From NCBI GenBank assembly GCA_016708955.1, contig JADJES010000001.1, forward strand, positions 434,001 to 498,000: a stretch of 64,000 bases of DNA, given 5' to 3'. The DNA is from Nitrosomonas sp. GTDB lineage: Bacteria > Pseudomonadota > Gammaproteobacteria > Burkholderiales > Nitrosomonadaceae. Positions 8,583 through 17,611 of the stretch are shown here, piece by piece. The position numbers and the translations under genes were made by a program. Each line of letters starts with the position of its first letter. Position 1 is the stretch's first letter. Under the pieces are notes generated by a model. The model saw only the letters and a program-made list of their open reading frames with translations. It ran no database searches and was not told where the DNA came from.

Positions 8583-9668
8583 ATGTCACAGACTGACCGC
8601 AGGAATATCAAAAAAATTGCCACTATTTTTTCAGTCATTTTAGCTTTGATTCTTTTGTTACTTTACATGCAAGGCGCTTTTGTCAGTAAAGTGCCCCCCG
8701 GATCAAGCCCTCAGGTTAATCATTCAAATCCACCTACAAACGACACGGCTGTTGTTATAAAAAAACAGATTGACAATATCCTTACCTGGCCAGGAACGGT
8801 GAAATCAAGAACCGTTGCCAATATTGCACCGAAAATGACCGCTCGAATTATTGAAATCAAAGTTAATGCGGGCGATGCGGTTAAACAAGGCGATCTCATT
8901 GCGCGTCTGGATGAACGTGATATTAAAGCTCGGGAACAGATAGCACTTGCTACACTGGCAGGTGCAAATGCCGAAGCAAATCGTGCCAAAGCAGATGAAC
9001 AACGCATCCGTAGCTTGTACAGCAAGGAGGCCGCAACGCGAGAGAATTTCGACGCAGTCATTGCGCGAGCTAAAGAAACACAAGCCCGCGTCAATCAGGC
9101 AACAAGCACTGTTCGTGAAGTCCGAACGCATCTTGCTGATACATTATTGCTAGCTCCATTTGACGGTATCGTGGTCAAGCGCCTTAAACAACCCGGTGAT
9201 ATGGGATTGCCTGGCGTACCCATAGTGACTATGCAATTACCCAAAGGATTGCGGCTTGAAGTTGATGTGCCCAGCACTTGTGCTGGCCGTTACAACATTG
9301 GAATGGACGTCATGGTTCATATTGATACTTTGGGTCAGAAAATCAGTGCACAGATTAACGAAATAAGTCCGGAAATTGACCCACAAACCCACACTCAACT
9401 GATAAAAATCGCATTGCCTGCAATTGAAGGCTTGAAACCAGGGCACTTTGGATGGCTGGAACAAGCATGTGATCAGCATGAAGCATTATTGATCCCTGTC
9501 AGTGCAGTTCAACATATCGGTCAATTGGAAATCGTTCAGGTATTGTCAGAAGGGCGGCCACAGATGCGTCATATCAGAACGGCTAAAACCTTTGGCAATC
9601 AGATTGAAATTATCTCAGGTTTACATGCAGGGGAAACTGTCATAACCAATCCACAGCGGGCACAATAA
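8583..9668 (+). CDS. RND efflux periplasmic adaptor (membrane fusion protein)
   Basis: A 361-residue HlyD/AcrA-type adaptor with AAGGGGG as ribosome-binding site. An N-terminal membrane anchor spans residues 12-29. The biotinyl-lipoyl halves flank a helical hairpin (IIEIKVNAGDAVKQGDLIARLDERDI, about residues 92-117, and LLAPFDGIVVKRLKQPGDMG, about 187-206), followed by beta-barrel and membrane-proximal domains. No lipobox is seen. It bridges the inner-membrane pump and the TolC-like channel. Its stop overlaps the start of the pump gene (TAATG at 9666-9670), giving translational coupling. Confidence 0.9.
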   Translation: MSQTDRRNIKKIATIFSVILALILLLLYMQGAFVSKVPPGSSPQVNHSNPPTNDTAVVIKKQIDNILTWPGTVKSRTVANIAPKMTARIIEIKVNAGDAVKQGDLIARLDERDIKAREQIALATLAGANAEANRAKADEQRIRSLYSKEAATRENFDAVIARAKETQARVNQATSTVREVRTHLADTLLLAPFDGIVVKRLKQPGDMGLPGVPIVTMQLPKGLRLEVDVPSTCAGRYNIGMDVMVHIDTLGQKISAQINEISPEIDPQTHTQLIKIALPAIEGLKPGHFGWLEQACDQHEALLIPVSAVQHIGQLEIVQVLSEGRPQMRHIRTAKTFGNQIEIISGLHAGETVITNPQRAQ

Positions 9669-12600
9669 TGGACGATCAGCAAAAAGAAAGTCCTCATCGT
9701 GGTTTGACGACAAAGATTGTTAAAATCTTTACCACCTCACAGCTTTCCATTCTTTTCCTGATTGTTTCTTTGCTAGCAGGAGCTGCAGCCCTCATCCTCA
9801 CCCCTCGCGAAGAAGATCCGCAGATTGTTGTGCCCGTTATGGATGTACTTATTGAATATCCGGGCGCTTCTAGCGAAGAAGTTGAGAAATTGGCGGTTAC
9901 ACCCCTAGAGGTTTTACTAAAGCAAATTCAAGGGGTGGAATATGTTTATTCCGTCTCCAAGCCCGGCGCGGCGGTTGTAACCGTTCGTTATTTTGTGGGT
10001 GAGAATTTTGACAGTAGTCTGATCAAAACTTGGGACAAGATTCTTGCTAACCAGGATATTATTCCGCCCGGCGTGAATCATTGGAAAGTGACTCCTGTTG
10101 AAATCGATAATGTTCCTATCGTTTTGATGACACTCTCGGCACAAAATAATGATTATGATTCCATGGCATTACGGCGCGTTGCCGACGAACTGATTGTTTC
10201 ACTGAGAAGTGTTCGCGATGTCGGCAAGAGTTGGGTTGTTGGCGGCGAACAACGGCGGGTCTCCGTTTATGCCGATCCTGCACGACTGACCACGCATGGA
10301 ATAACTTTGGCTGAAGTCACTCAAGCGCTGGTGAATGCCAATGTCAATCTGCAAGTGGGTAGCTTTAAACGTGACAATCGCGAAATTTTTTTGGAGGCAG
10401 GCCCGCATTTCAGTTCATCAAAAGAAGTGGGAGCCACCATTATTAAAAGTGTTGCGGGGCGCCCAATTTACCTGCGCGACGTCGCACATATCGAAGACGG
10501 CCCGGCTGATGTCAATCATTACACTCGCATTGGCTTTGGTCCCGCGGTTGAGTACATGCCGACAATTGGCAATGCCACCGGCATCGAACCGAAAACTGGG
10601 CAAGAGCGCCAGATGGTCACCATCGCTGTTTCCAAACGAAAAGGCAGTAATGCTGTCAATGTCGCCGAGGCCGTCATTGCGACAGCCGAAAAAATGCACG
10701 GCACGCTGATTCCCAAAGATATTCTGCTGAGCATTACGCGTGATTACGGTGAAACCGCTAACCACAAGGTCAACGAGCTGGTTAAGCACTTGTGTTTTGC
10801 CATCGTGATTATTGTGGCCTTGCTTGCTTTTTCGCTGGGGCTGAAAGAAGCCTTTATTGTCTCCATCGCTGTGCCGATGACTTTGGCGCTCACTTTATTG
10901 CTGGATTACATTACCGGCTACACTATCAACCGTGTCACTTTGTTCGCCTTGATTCTTTCTTTGGGCTTGTTGGTTGATGATCCCATAGTGGATGTCGAAA
11001 ATATCCACAGGCATTATAAATTACGCAAAGAATCACCGTTAGATGCACTTTTGACAGCAATCGATGAAGTCAGGCCACCAACCATTCTGGCGACTTTCAC
11101 CGTGATTGTTTCATTTCTACCAATGTTTTTCATCACCGGCATGATGGGGCCATACATGGCACCGATGGCTTTTAATGTTCCGATAGCGATGCTTGTTTCA
11201 CTCATCGTTGCCTTTACTATCACCCCTTGGGCGAGTTATAAGCTACTGCAGAGTGACTATCACAAGCATAGCCACGAAATTCCTCTTGAATTAAATCAGA
11301 CTATTACCTATCGGGCTTATTGCGCAACACTAAGGCCATTATTGGAGACGCCTGGCCGTGCCAAATTATTTTTGCTGATCGTGTTGATTGCTTTTATCGG
11401 CTCCGTTATGTTGGCCGTTACCCGTGCAGTTCCACTCAAATTATTGCCATTTGACAATAAGAACGAATTACAAATCATGATCGATATGCCGCGCGGTTCG
11501 ACACTGGAACAAACGGATGAAGTCGCCCGTGCTCTGGGTGGCTATCTTGCTACCGTCAACGAAGTCACCGATTATCAAATCTATACCGGTTTGGCATCCC
11601 CAATGGATTTCAACGGTATGGTGCGCCAATATTATTTGCGCAATGGAGGGCATTTGGGTGAAATAAGAATCAATTTATTACCTAAAGATAATCGTGTACA
11701 ACAATCGCATGAAATTGCTTTACGTATTCGACCTGAAATAGAACGATTAGGTAAACAATACGGTGCTAACCTTAAAATCGTAGAAATTCCACCGGGCCCG
11801 CCCGTGCTTTCCAGCTTAGTTGCAGAAATTTATGGCCCACCTGAGGCCAACATTGATAGCTTGGTGGCTGTTTCCAAGCGTATCCGAGCCGATATGGAAA
11901 GCACGGAGGGTGTGGTTGATGTTGATGATTTTTCTGAGGCGCAACATGACAAGGTACATTTCCAACTAAATCGTGAAAAGGCTGCCTTATCTGGTGTCAA
12001 CGTTGCGCAAGTTGCAGAAACCCTGCGTATTGCTGTTTCAGGACAAAGCGTCGGTATTGTCCATATCGACAGCGAGCGCCAACCCCTGCAAATTATGCTA
12101 CAACTGCCTCGCGCACTGCGATCATCAATCCCGGATTTATTGGCTTTGCGAGTTAAAACAGAACAAGGCGATCTAATTCCATTAAGTGAAATAGGAATCG
12201 CTACCACCCTCAAAGCAGACCAGCCTATTTTTCACAAGAATCTACAGCGAGTGAATTATGTCGTTGCAGAAATGGCCGGCCGCAGTCCGGTAGAAGCCGT
12301 TTTTGATCTCAAAGACGCTTTGGCTGAACGGCCGCTACCGGAAGGTTTTGTCGCTGAATTTGCTGGTGAAGGTGAATGGAAAATTACTGTCGATGTTTTT
12401 CGTGATTTAGGACTTGCTTTTGCCGCTGCGCTGGTGATGATTTATGTCCTGTTAGTTGGACAAACCGGATCACTCACGGTGCCACTGGTAATGATGATCG
12501 CCATTCCACTAACAGTCATCGGTATCATGCCCGGTTTTTGGCTGCTTAATCAATTTATGGCGACACCCATTGCGGGTTACCCTAATCCGATTTATTTCAC

Positions 12601-12916
12601 AGCCACTGCCATGATAGGCATGATTGCCCTGGCCGGGATTGTCGTGCGAAATTCTATTATTCTAATCGACTTCATAGAACGTATCCGTATCCGTGCCAAT
12701 GTCACACTGGCAGATGCCCTGATTGAAGCCGGCGCAATACGATTGCGCCCCATATTCTTAACCGCTGGCGCAGCTATGTTTGGTGCTTTTGTCATTATTT
12801 TGGACCCAATCTTCTCAGGATTGGCATGGAGCTTTATCTTCGGTATTTTTGCCTCTACCTTATTCTCATTACTAGTCATTCCGGTGGTTTATTTTTTAAT
12901 AAACAAGGAAGTATGA
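9668..12916 (+). CDS. RND-family inner-membrane efflux permease
   Basis: A 1082-residue AcrB/MexF-type RND transporter with the usual two-fold layout: a first transmembrane helix (about residues 28-48), a large periplasmic loop, six helices, and then a repeat of that pattern. The proton-relay pair appears in the fourth helix as GLLVDDPIVDVENIHRH. The periplasmic porter starts with the classical EEVEKLAVTPLEVLL. Substrate cannot be told from sequence. It ends an apparent operon that begins with dsrE- and sqr-like genes, so substrates may include sulfur compounds or substances toxic under sulfide stress. That link is inference. Confidence 0.92.
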   Translation: MDDQQKESPHRGLTTKIVKIFTTSQLSILFLIVSLLAGAAALILTPREEDPQIVVPVMDVLIEYPGASSEEVEKLAVTPLEVLLKQIQGVEYVYSVSKPGAAVVTVRYFVGENFDSSLIKTWDKILANQDIIPPGVNHWKVTPVEIDNVPIVLMTLSAQNNDYDSMALRRVADELIVSLRSVRDVGKSWVVGGEQRRVSVYADPARLTTHGITLAEVTQALVNANVNLQVGSFKRDNREIFLEAGPHFSSSKEVGATIIKSVAGRPIYLRDVAHIEDGPADVNHYTRIGFGPAVEYMPTIGNATGIEPKTGQERQMVTIAVSKRKGSNAVNVAEAVIATAEKMHGTLIPKDILLSITRDYGETANHKVNELVKHLCFAIVIIVALLAFSLGLKEAFIVSIAVPMTLALTLLLDYITGYTINRVTLFALILSLGLLVDDPIVDVENIHRHYKLRKESPLDALLTAIDEVRPPTILATFTVIVSFLPMFFITGMMGPYMAPMAFNVPIAMLVSLIVAFTITPWASYKLLQSDYHKHSHEIPLELNQTITYRAYCATLRPLLETPGRAKLFLLIVLIAFIGSVMLAVTRAVPLKLLPFDNKNELQIMIDMPRGSTLEQTDEVARALGGYLATVNEVTDYQIYTGLASPMDFNGMVRQYYLRNGGHLGEIRINLLPKDNRVQQSHEIALRIRPEIERLGKQYGANLKIVEIPPGPPVLSSLVAEIYGPPEANIDSLVAVSKRIRADMESTEGVVDVDDFSEAQHDKVHFQLNREKAALSGVNVAQVAETLRIAVSGQSVGIVHIDSERQPLQIMLQLPRALRSSIPDLLALRVKTEQGDLIPLSEIGIATTLKADQPIFHKNLQRVNYVVAEMAGRSPVEAVFDLKDALAERPLPEGFVAEFAGEGEWKITVDVFRDLGLAFAAALVMIYVLLVGQTGSLTVPLVMMIAIPLTVIGIMPGFWLLNQFMATPIAGYPNPIYFTATAMIGMIALAGIVVRNSIILIDFIERIRIRANVTLADALIEAGAIRLRPIFLTAGAAMFGAFVIILDPIFSGLAWSFIFGIFASTLFSLLVIPVVYFLINKEV

Positions 12917-12998
12917 CTGTAAATTTACGCAAGTGAATCAATGCTTAGATTTAATTCATTTTTTCATTAGTAGAACCGCCATAAAAGACAGAAATATC

Positions 12999-14345
12999 GG
13001 TTCATCCGGCAAGTGCGTACTTGTTAGTCAGAAATGCATGTTGAAATAAAGTGAATTAAAGGTTGAAATTATCTCTGATTTTCAACGAAGAGGTTTTTTC
13101 AACATGTCGACCAGTTTGCTGTATCACGCCTTTGGTATAGTTGGTTATTTTTATCAAAGCACTTGTTTTATTGCGGGTGTCATAGTTGTTGCAATACAAG
13201 CGGATCATTGGCGATTGAGATGTCCGGTATGTAAAAGCCGCGAGATACATTGCCGGGGAAAGTTGGTTAGACGCTTCAGGACAGTACCGGTGCGGCAGTC
13301 TATATCGACCTTCCAGTTCAGCGGGTAGAATGCACCCGATGCCAAGCAGTTCGTCAGGTAAAGATACAGTTTGCTGATGAGCACAAGCGCTATACACGTT
13401 CTTTCGAAAGATTGGTTTTGGATCTCTCTAGGCACATGACCATCCAGGCAGTAGCACGCCATCTTGGAGTGAGCTGGGATCTGGTTAAGGGAATACAGAA
13501 GGACAATCTGAATAAACGTTATCGGTTGCCGAAATTGGCCAAGATAAAACGCATTGCGCTGGATGAAATATACCAAGGCAAGAAGCTGGGTTATTTAACG
13601 ATAGTTCTGGATCTTCAACGTGGGGCAGTGATTTTTGTTGGCAATGGGAAAGGTGCCGATGCACTGATTCCGTTTTGGAAGCGTTTGAAACGATCGGGTG
13701 CACGGATTGAAGCGGTTGCGACCGACATGGGGCCAGCATACATCAGTGCGGTGCGGGCTAATATCCCAGATGCAACGCTAGTGTTCGATCACTTCCATAT
13801 TATTAAGCTGTTCAACGAAAAGTTGACAAAACTGCGTCAGTGATCTGCAACGAGAAGCAGAAATGGGTTGGGCAAACCCGTTTTGAAGGGCATTCGCTGG
13901 CTGTTGCTGAAGAACCCTGACAACCTGGATGACAAGCGCAATGAACGTCAACGTCTGGACGAAGCATTAAAGCTCAATGAGCCCTTGGCAACGGCCTATT
14001 ACATGAAAGAAGAGTTACGCAATATCTGGCATCAACCGGATAAACTCTCAGCTCAAAATGCATTGGATGAATGGGTAAAAAAAAGCCGCTGCTTCGGATG
14101 TCAACATGCTCAAGCAATTCTCTAAAACTATTGCAGCACACCGCTCAGGTATCCTGGCTTATTTCGATTTTAATGGTTTATCAACCGGGCCGTTGGAAGG
14201 TACCAACAACAAGATAAAAACTTTGCACAAAATGGCCTATGGTTTCAGAGATGTCGAGTTCTTTAAACTCAAAATTATGGCGCTGCATGAAACCAATTAT
14301 GTCCTTGTCGGTTAAACCCAAAAGTACGCACTTGCCGGATGAACC
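12999..14345 (+). mobile_element. ISL3-family insertion sequence, copy 1
   Basis: A 1347-bp element bounded by inverted repeats that are identical for 24 bp (starting GGTTCATCCGGCAAGTGCG at 12999; complement ending GGATGAACC at 14345). It is flanked by a perfect 8-bp direct repeat GAAATATC (12991-12998 and 14346-14353), the duplication length typical of ISL3. Three further copies are in the window at 20290-21636, 46794-49500 and 47887-49233. The single transposase frame is broken. Confidence 0.95.
13104..14315 (+). pseudogene. ISL3 transposase, frameshifted (copy 1)
   Basis: The parts read as one ISL3 transposase: an N-terminal zinc-finger-like segment (CPVCKSREIHCRG), an HTH, and a DDE domain with LDEIYQGKKLGYLTIVLD, ATDMGPAYISAV and VFDHFHIIKLFNEKL. 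The frame is broken by a 7-nt loss near 13291 (compared with copy 3), by one-base changes near 13842 and 13863, and by an extra A in the A-run at 14077-14084. The combined protein would be about 400 residues. No intact copy of this transposase exists in the window, so it could only move with help from elsewhere if the sequence is right. Confidence 0.9.
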
Positions 14346-14420
14346 GAAATATCTGAGTAATACCAATTCTCGACAGATTAGTGCTCCTTTCTGTAATAGA
14401 AATTACATGGAGCTTACACA

Positions 14421-14451
14421 AAAGAAAAAAGAATTAGCCTTTTGAGCCAAT
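14421..14451 (-). terminator. Displaced terminator of the tRNA-Met gene (island 1, left flank)
   Basis: On the minus strand an imperfect 7-bp stem (ATTGGCT...GGCTAAT, with G-T pairs) is followed by a T-rich run. It lies directly downstream of the partial tRNA copy. It is similar in sequence to the terminator at 37923-37953, which holds the same position in the second island. It is probably the original tRNA terminator, separated from the tRNA by island insertion. Confidence 0.5.
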
Positions 14452-14457
14452 CCTTTT

Positions 14458-14511
14458 ATTTGTTGGTGGGTCTGGCTGGACTCGAACCAGCGACCAAGGG
14501 ATTATGAGTCC
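14458..14511 (-). repeat. Partial tRNA-Met copy, left attachment site of island 1
   Basis: These 54 bp are identical to 24965-25018 and cover the 3' half of the tRNA-Met gene on the minus strand (acceptor end, T arm, anticodon stem). The match stops abruptly at GAGTCC. A partial tRNA copy facing an intact one is the standard footprint of tyrosine-integrase insertion into the 3' end of a tRNA gene. Confidence 0.9.
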
Positions 14512-14561
14512 TATCCAATCAATAAGTTACAATACACCACAACAAACTAAAGCAATTCTAT

Positions 14562-14765
14562 CAAATAGTTAATTCATTACTCCTGTTGCTGCTTGTTGTG
14601 TATTTTGCTGGTTTTTTATCTGTGAGTGCCCCACCAGTGCCCCATTATTTGCTGCGGGGTAATTGCCACATTCCTTGTGGTGATATTTTTTTAATCTTTA
14701 GAAAATTGACCACAAAAGGGTGCTTCAGTAAGTTATTAGTGAGTTGTTTCTAAGAAACTTTAAAC
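14562..14765 (+). repeat. About 200-bp upstream repeat, unit A
   Basis: This stretch is about 85% similar by eye to 16853-17055 (unit B). Each unit begins CAAATAGTTAATTCATTACT, contains GTGCCCCATTATTTGCTGCG, and ends GAGTTGTTTCT followed by an AAACTTTAAAC-type end. Each unit is followed by an SmbP-like gene, so gene and upstream region were probably duplicated together. Confidence 0.8.
14625..14645 (+). promoter_or_regulatory. Candidate integrase arm-type site, left end of island 1
   Basis: Two copies of GTGCCCCA with an 11-bp period. The core TGCCCCACCAGTGCCCCAT recurs with one mismatch at 24907-24925 near the right end of the island. Matching short direct repeats just inside both attachment cores are typical of integrase arm sites. 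Confidence 0.5.
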
Positions 14766-14919
14766 AAACCCATATCCAAAGCAATGCCCAAACTCTAACT
14801 ACGTTCGGTATCGCACAGATTAATCTCCATTTTCCCAGATATGCTAATATCAATTGACTCGGGAAAATAGAAATTTTCTGTGATCATTCCTTCGATTGAT
14901 TTTAGTGGAGTTAATCAAT

Positions 14920-15255
14920 ATGAAAAATATTACTTTATTTGCAAGTATATTATTTATGGTTGTTTTTTCTTTAAGCGCAATGGCGGGAGATAATCGACTA
15001 ATTGATGCAATTCAGCATACACAAAGGGCCGTTACTGCGGTAGATGGCATGGATGTCGCCAAACATGCAGAGATGGCGAAAAACCATGCGAACGCTGCGA
15101 AAACTGATAAACATAACAAATACGATGATAAACAGATGGATGATGGCATTAAATGCTTAGATGACGCTATTAAAGAAGGTATGGATGGTAATGCTGAAGC
15201 TGCCAGGAAAGCCGCGAATGATGCTTTAAAACACTTTACTAAGGCTACAAATTAA
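14920..15255 (+). CDS. SmbP-like small periplasmic metal-binding protein
   Basis: A protein of about 111 residues with a signal peptide (residues 1-22, ending SAMA) and an all-helical mature part with heptad-like repeats: AVTAVDGMDVAKHAEMAKNHANAAK, GIKCLDDAIKEGMDGNAEAARKAANDALKHF. This matches the four-helix SmbP family of Nitrosomonas europaea, which binds copper and other divalent metals. Histidines are fewer than in the founding member, so metal capacity may be lower. The ATG at 14920 has GTGGAG at a good distance, whereas the TTG 24 nt upstream does not. A divergent paralogue lies at 17158. Confidence 0.75.
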   Translation: MKNITLFASILFMVVFSLSAMAGDNRLIDAIQHTQRAVTAVDGMDVAKHAEMAKNHANAAKTDKHNKYDDKQMDDGIKCLDDAIKEGMDGNAEAARKAANDALKHFTKATN

Positions 15256-15358
15256 ACCCATAAGTTAACTCCCCAATATCGTTCACATGTTTATTAATAA
15301 GCTGTACTGTACACTGACCTCTGGTGAAAATTAAATCCCAATTTGTGAGCTCAATGAA

Positions 15359-16048
15359 ATGCAAAAACACGTTTACACCAGGATTTTATTTGCCTGCCTG
15401 CTACTGATCAGTACTCAGCTGTCTGCAAAAAATATTCAGTATGTTAGTGACGAGCTCACTATACCGATGCGTTCCGGCCCTACGACCAGTCATAAGATTT
15501 TAAAATTTTTGACCAGTGGCACGATGGTTGATGTATTAGATTTATCGGATGATAAAAAACATACTCGGATTGTGTTGATAAAAGATGAGAGCAAATCTGG
15601 CTGGGTAGAAACACGCTTACTGATGTCTCAACCAAGCGCTCGTGAGCAACTTATCGCAGCCAATAAAAGCAGCCAGGTGCTAAAAGAAAAGCAGGCTACG
15701 TTGAAAACAGAATTAGCAGAGTTACAGAAGAAAAACGCTGAATTTCAGGAAGTGCAGAGCCAGCTAGAAAACAAATACTTGGATCTGCAAAATACCCTGC
15801 TCAAATTAAGAACAAATGCTGCGGAACCCATTCGTATTGCAGATGAAAATGAACAGTTAAAACAGCAGTTGCATAATGAACAGAATAAAAATATTGATCT
15901 GATCAAAAAGAATGCATTTCTGGCTGATCAAAACATCAAACAATGGTTTATGATTGGAGCTGGTGTCTCTATTGGCAGTTTGATTCTGGGGCTGTTAATT
16001 ACCAGAATTCGATGGAAGAGAAGAGATAGTTGGGGTGATGTTAGGTAG
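15359..16048 (+). CDS. TIGR04211-type SH3-domain protein with coiled coil and C-terminal membrane anchor
   Basis: A 229-residue protein with a signal peptide (1-23) and a bacterial SH3 domain (about residues 27-90: YVSDELTIPMRSGPTTSHKILKFL ... SGWVETRLLM). A long Glu/Gln/Lys-rich coiled coil follows (95-190), then a C-terminal transmembrane helix (WFMIGAGVSIGSLILGLLI) and a basic tail. This is the layout of E. coli YgiM and relatives (TIGR04211), thought to act at the cell envelope. It stands alone, and a short gap separates it from the SmbP-like gene. Function unknown in detail. Confidence 0.8.
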   Translation: MQKHVYTRILFACLLLISTQLSAKNIQYVSDELTIPMRSGPTTSHKILKFLTSGTMVDVLDLSDDKKHTRIVLIKDESKSGWVETRLLMSQPSAREQLIAANKSSQVLKEKQATLKTELAELQKKNAEFQEVQSQLENKYLDLQNTLLKLRTNAAEPIRIADENEQLKQQLHNEQNKNIDLIKKNAFLADQNIKQWFMIGAGVSIGSLILGLLITRIRWKRRDSWGDVR

Positions 16049-16852
16049 TTTTGATTTTTCTGATTTTCTGAAGAACAAGCTTCTGTATCTGGTTAATCCG
16101 CGTATAGGAAAAATAAATGTTTTTTTGCCAAAATTCAGGGTGTGTAATTGGCTTGAATAACTGCCTGCTAAGACAATAAAAATTCGTAATCACTAGGTCC
16201 GCAGTTCGATTCTTCGCAACAGCATCATTAATTCATATGGTTATACTACGTTAATATGTATAAATCTATTACGGGGCACACCGGGGTTACATTACAGAAA
16301 AACAGCACGCAATAAAGCGAGAGCAAGTAGTTCGGCACAATCATTATTTTTTAAATGAAATAAGGTCGGTTAATACGCTATTGCATTAAAATTGGTATCT
16401 AATATTTTTTGATTAAAATCAAGTTTACCGCGCTTTGCCTTTTGTTAATGCGCTATTTCATTCTAAACATATTGATATTATTTTTATTTAAAAATCAATT
16501 TTCTGCGTTTTATGCCCTGGAGCGTCTTCTCTCTCCTATCCAAATTGAAATTGAATCTTTTCTTTCAAACGTCATTCTGGTCCGTTGTTTCGCTTAATTT
16601 CTGCTCATCACTGGTTAACGTTTAACATCTACGTTCCCATCTATTCGTCCCCCCATGGTTTGCGTCAAGTCAAGATGCTTATGTCTCCATTCACTAGCGG
16701 ATTCAAAGAATCACACGGCATACCACAGGCTATTTGTCCAGAAGCCATTTGACGGCATATCTTCAAGTTCTGAGCAGGGTCACTTATTTTCATAACTTGG
16801 AGCCCCTATAAAATATTTCTGTAAACCCATTTATAAATCTGACCCACAAGAA
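16049..16852. other. Gene-poor stretch of island 1
   Basis: About 800 bp with no frame I can support. A 62-codon TTG-start frame at 16409 lacks a ribosome-binding site and family features. The stretch from 16180 on includes GTTCGATTCTTCGCA, which resembles a T-arm, but no tRNA folds around it. Probably eroded island DNA. Confidence 0.5.
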
Positions 16853-17055
16853 CAAATAGTTAATTCATTACTCTTGTTGCTACTTGTTGTGCTTTTTGCT
16901 GACTTTTTATCTCTGAGTGCCCCATTATTTGCTGCGGGGTAATTGACAAATTCCTTGTTGTGATAGGTGTTAAACCTATAGAAAACTGACCACAAAAACC
17001 ACAAAAGCGCCCTGCAATAAGTTACGAATGAGTTGTTTCTAAAAAAACTTTAAAC
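16853..17055 (+). repeat. About 200-bp upstream repeat, unit B
   Basis: Second copy of the block at 14562-14765. Compared with unit A it lacks one GTGCCCCA of the pair, so only a single GTGCCCCATTATTTG remains, and it carries scattered substitutions and an insertion (ACCACAAAA duplicated). An SmbP-like gene follows. Confidence 0.8.
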
Positions 17056-17157
17056 ATGATTATTACGAATAGAGCATTTAGCCAGCTTGTTTAAAGCATT
17101 AGAATAAATCCATATCTTTATACTTATTTTTTCTCTGTGATTTCGGAAGTTTTAATT

Positions 17158-17544
17158 ATGCTTGCTGACACTGTAAGAGCTTCTGAATTTTGCTTTAAAA
17201 AGATTAAAATTATTAAGATATTTTATTCCTGTCTTTTAATCATTTTATTATCCTCTCTATCAGCATGTCTGGCAGAAAACCATTTACATCAAGCAATTAG
17301 ATATTCTGAAGCTGCAATTATGGCTGATGATGGGAAAACCATCTCGAAACATTCAGAAATAGCAAAAATTCATGCTCTTTTAGTTCAAAACCAAAAAAAT
17401 ATTTCATCGGCAGATCGTATTCATATGGCTGTTGGGATTGTAAGTTTGGATCAAGCCATTGAGAAAGGAAAATATGAAGCTGATGATTCAGCAAGGAAAG
17501 CTGCAAGAACTGCCATGTTTCATTTCAAGGAAGTTAGACAATAA
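17158..17544 (+). CDS. SmbP-like lipoprotein paralogue
   Basis: A protein of about 128 residues with a lipoprotein signal ending LSSLSAC near residues 32-38, then an SmbP-like helical part: HLHQAIRYSEAAIMADDGKTISKHSEIAKIHALL and GIVSLDQAIEKGKYEADDSARKAARTAMFHF. It aligns along its length with the protein at 14920 (KHAEMAKNHA/KHSEIAKIHA; ARKAANDALKHF/ARKAARTAMFHF). The lipobox suggests anchoring to a membrane, unlike its soluble paralogue. A GTG at 17137 is an alternative start; the ATG at 17158 has GGAAG upstream. Metal binding is not shown. Confidence 0.65.
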   Translation: MLADTVRASEFCFKKIKIIKIFYSCLLIILLSSLSACLAENHLHQAIRYSEAAIMADDGKTISKHSEIAKIHALLVQNQKNISSADRIHMAVGIVSLDQAIEKGKYEADDSARKAARTAMFHFKEVRQ

Positions 17545-17611
17545 ACATTGTTATTTGAAAGGCAGAAACAAACTTTTAATTAAATTGTCTCTATAGTTAG
17601 AGGTGAATCCA

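Noticed and set aside
14458..14511. A functional tRNA-Met gene at 14.46 kb
   Set aside because: Sequence identity with the real tRNA ends within the anticodon stem; no D arm or 5' acceptor.
16409..16597. 62-codon hydrophobic frame in island 1
   Set aside because: TTG start, no ribosome-binding site, AT-driven hydrophobic composition, no neighbours it could belong to.
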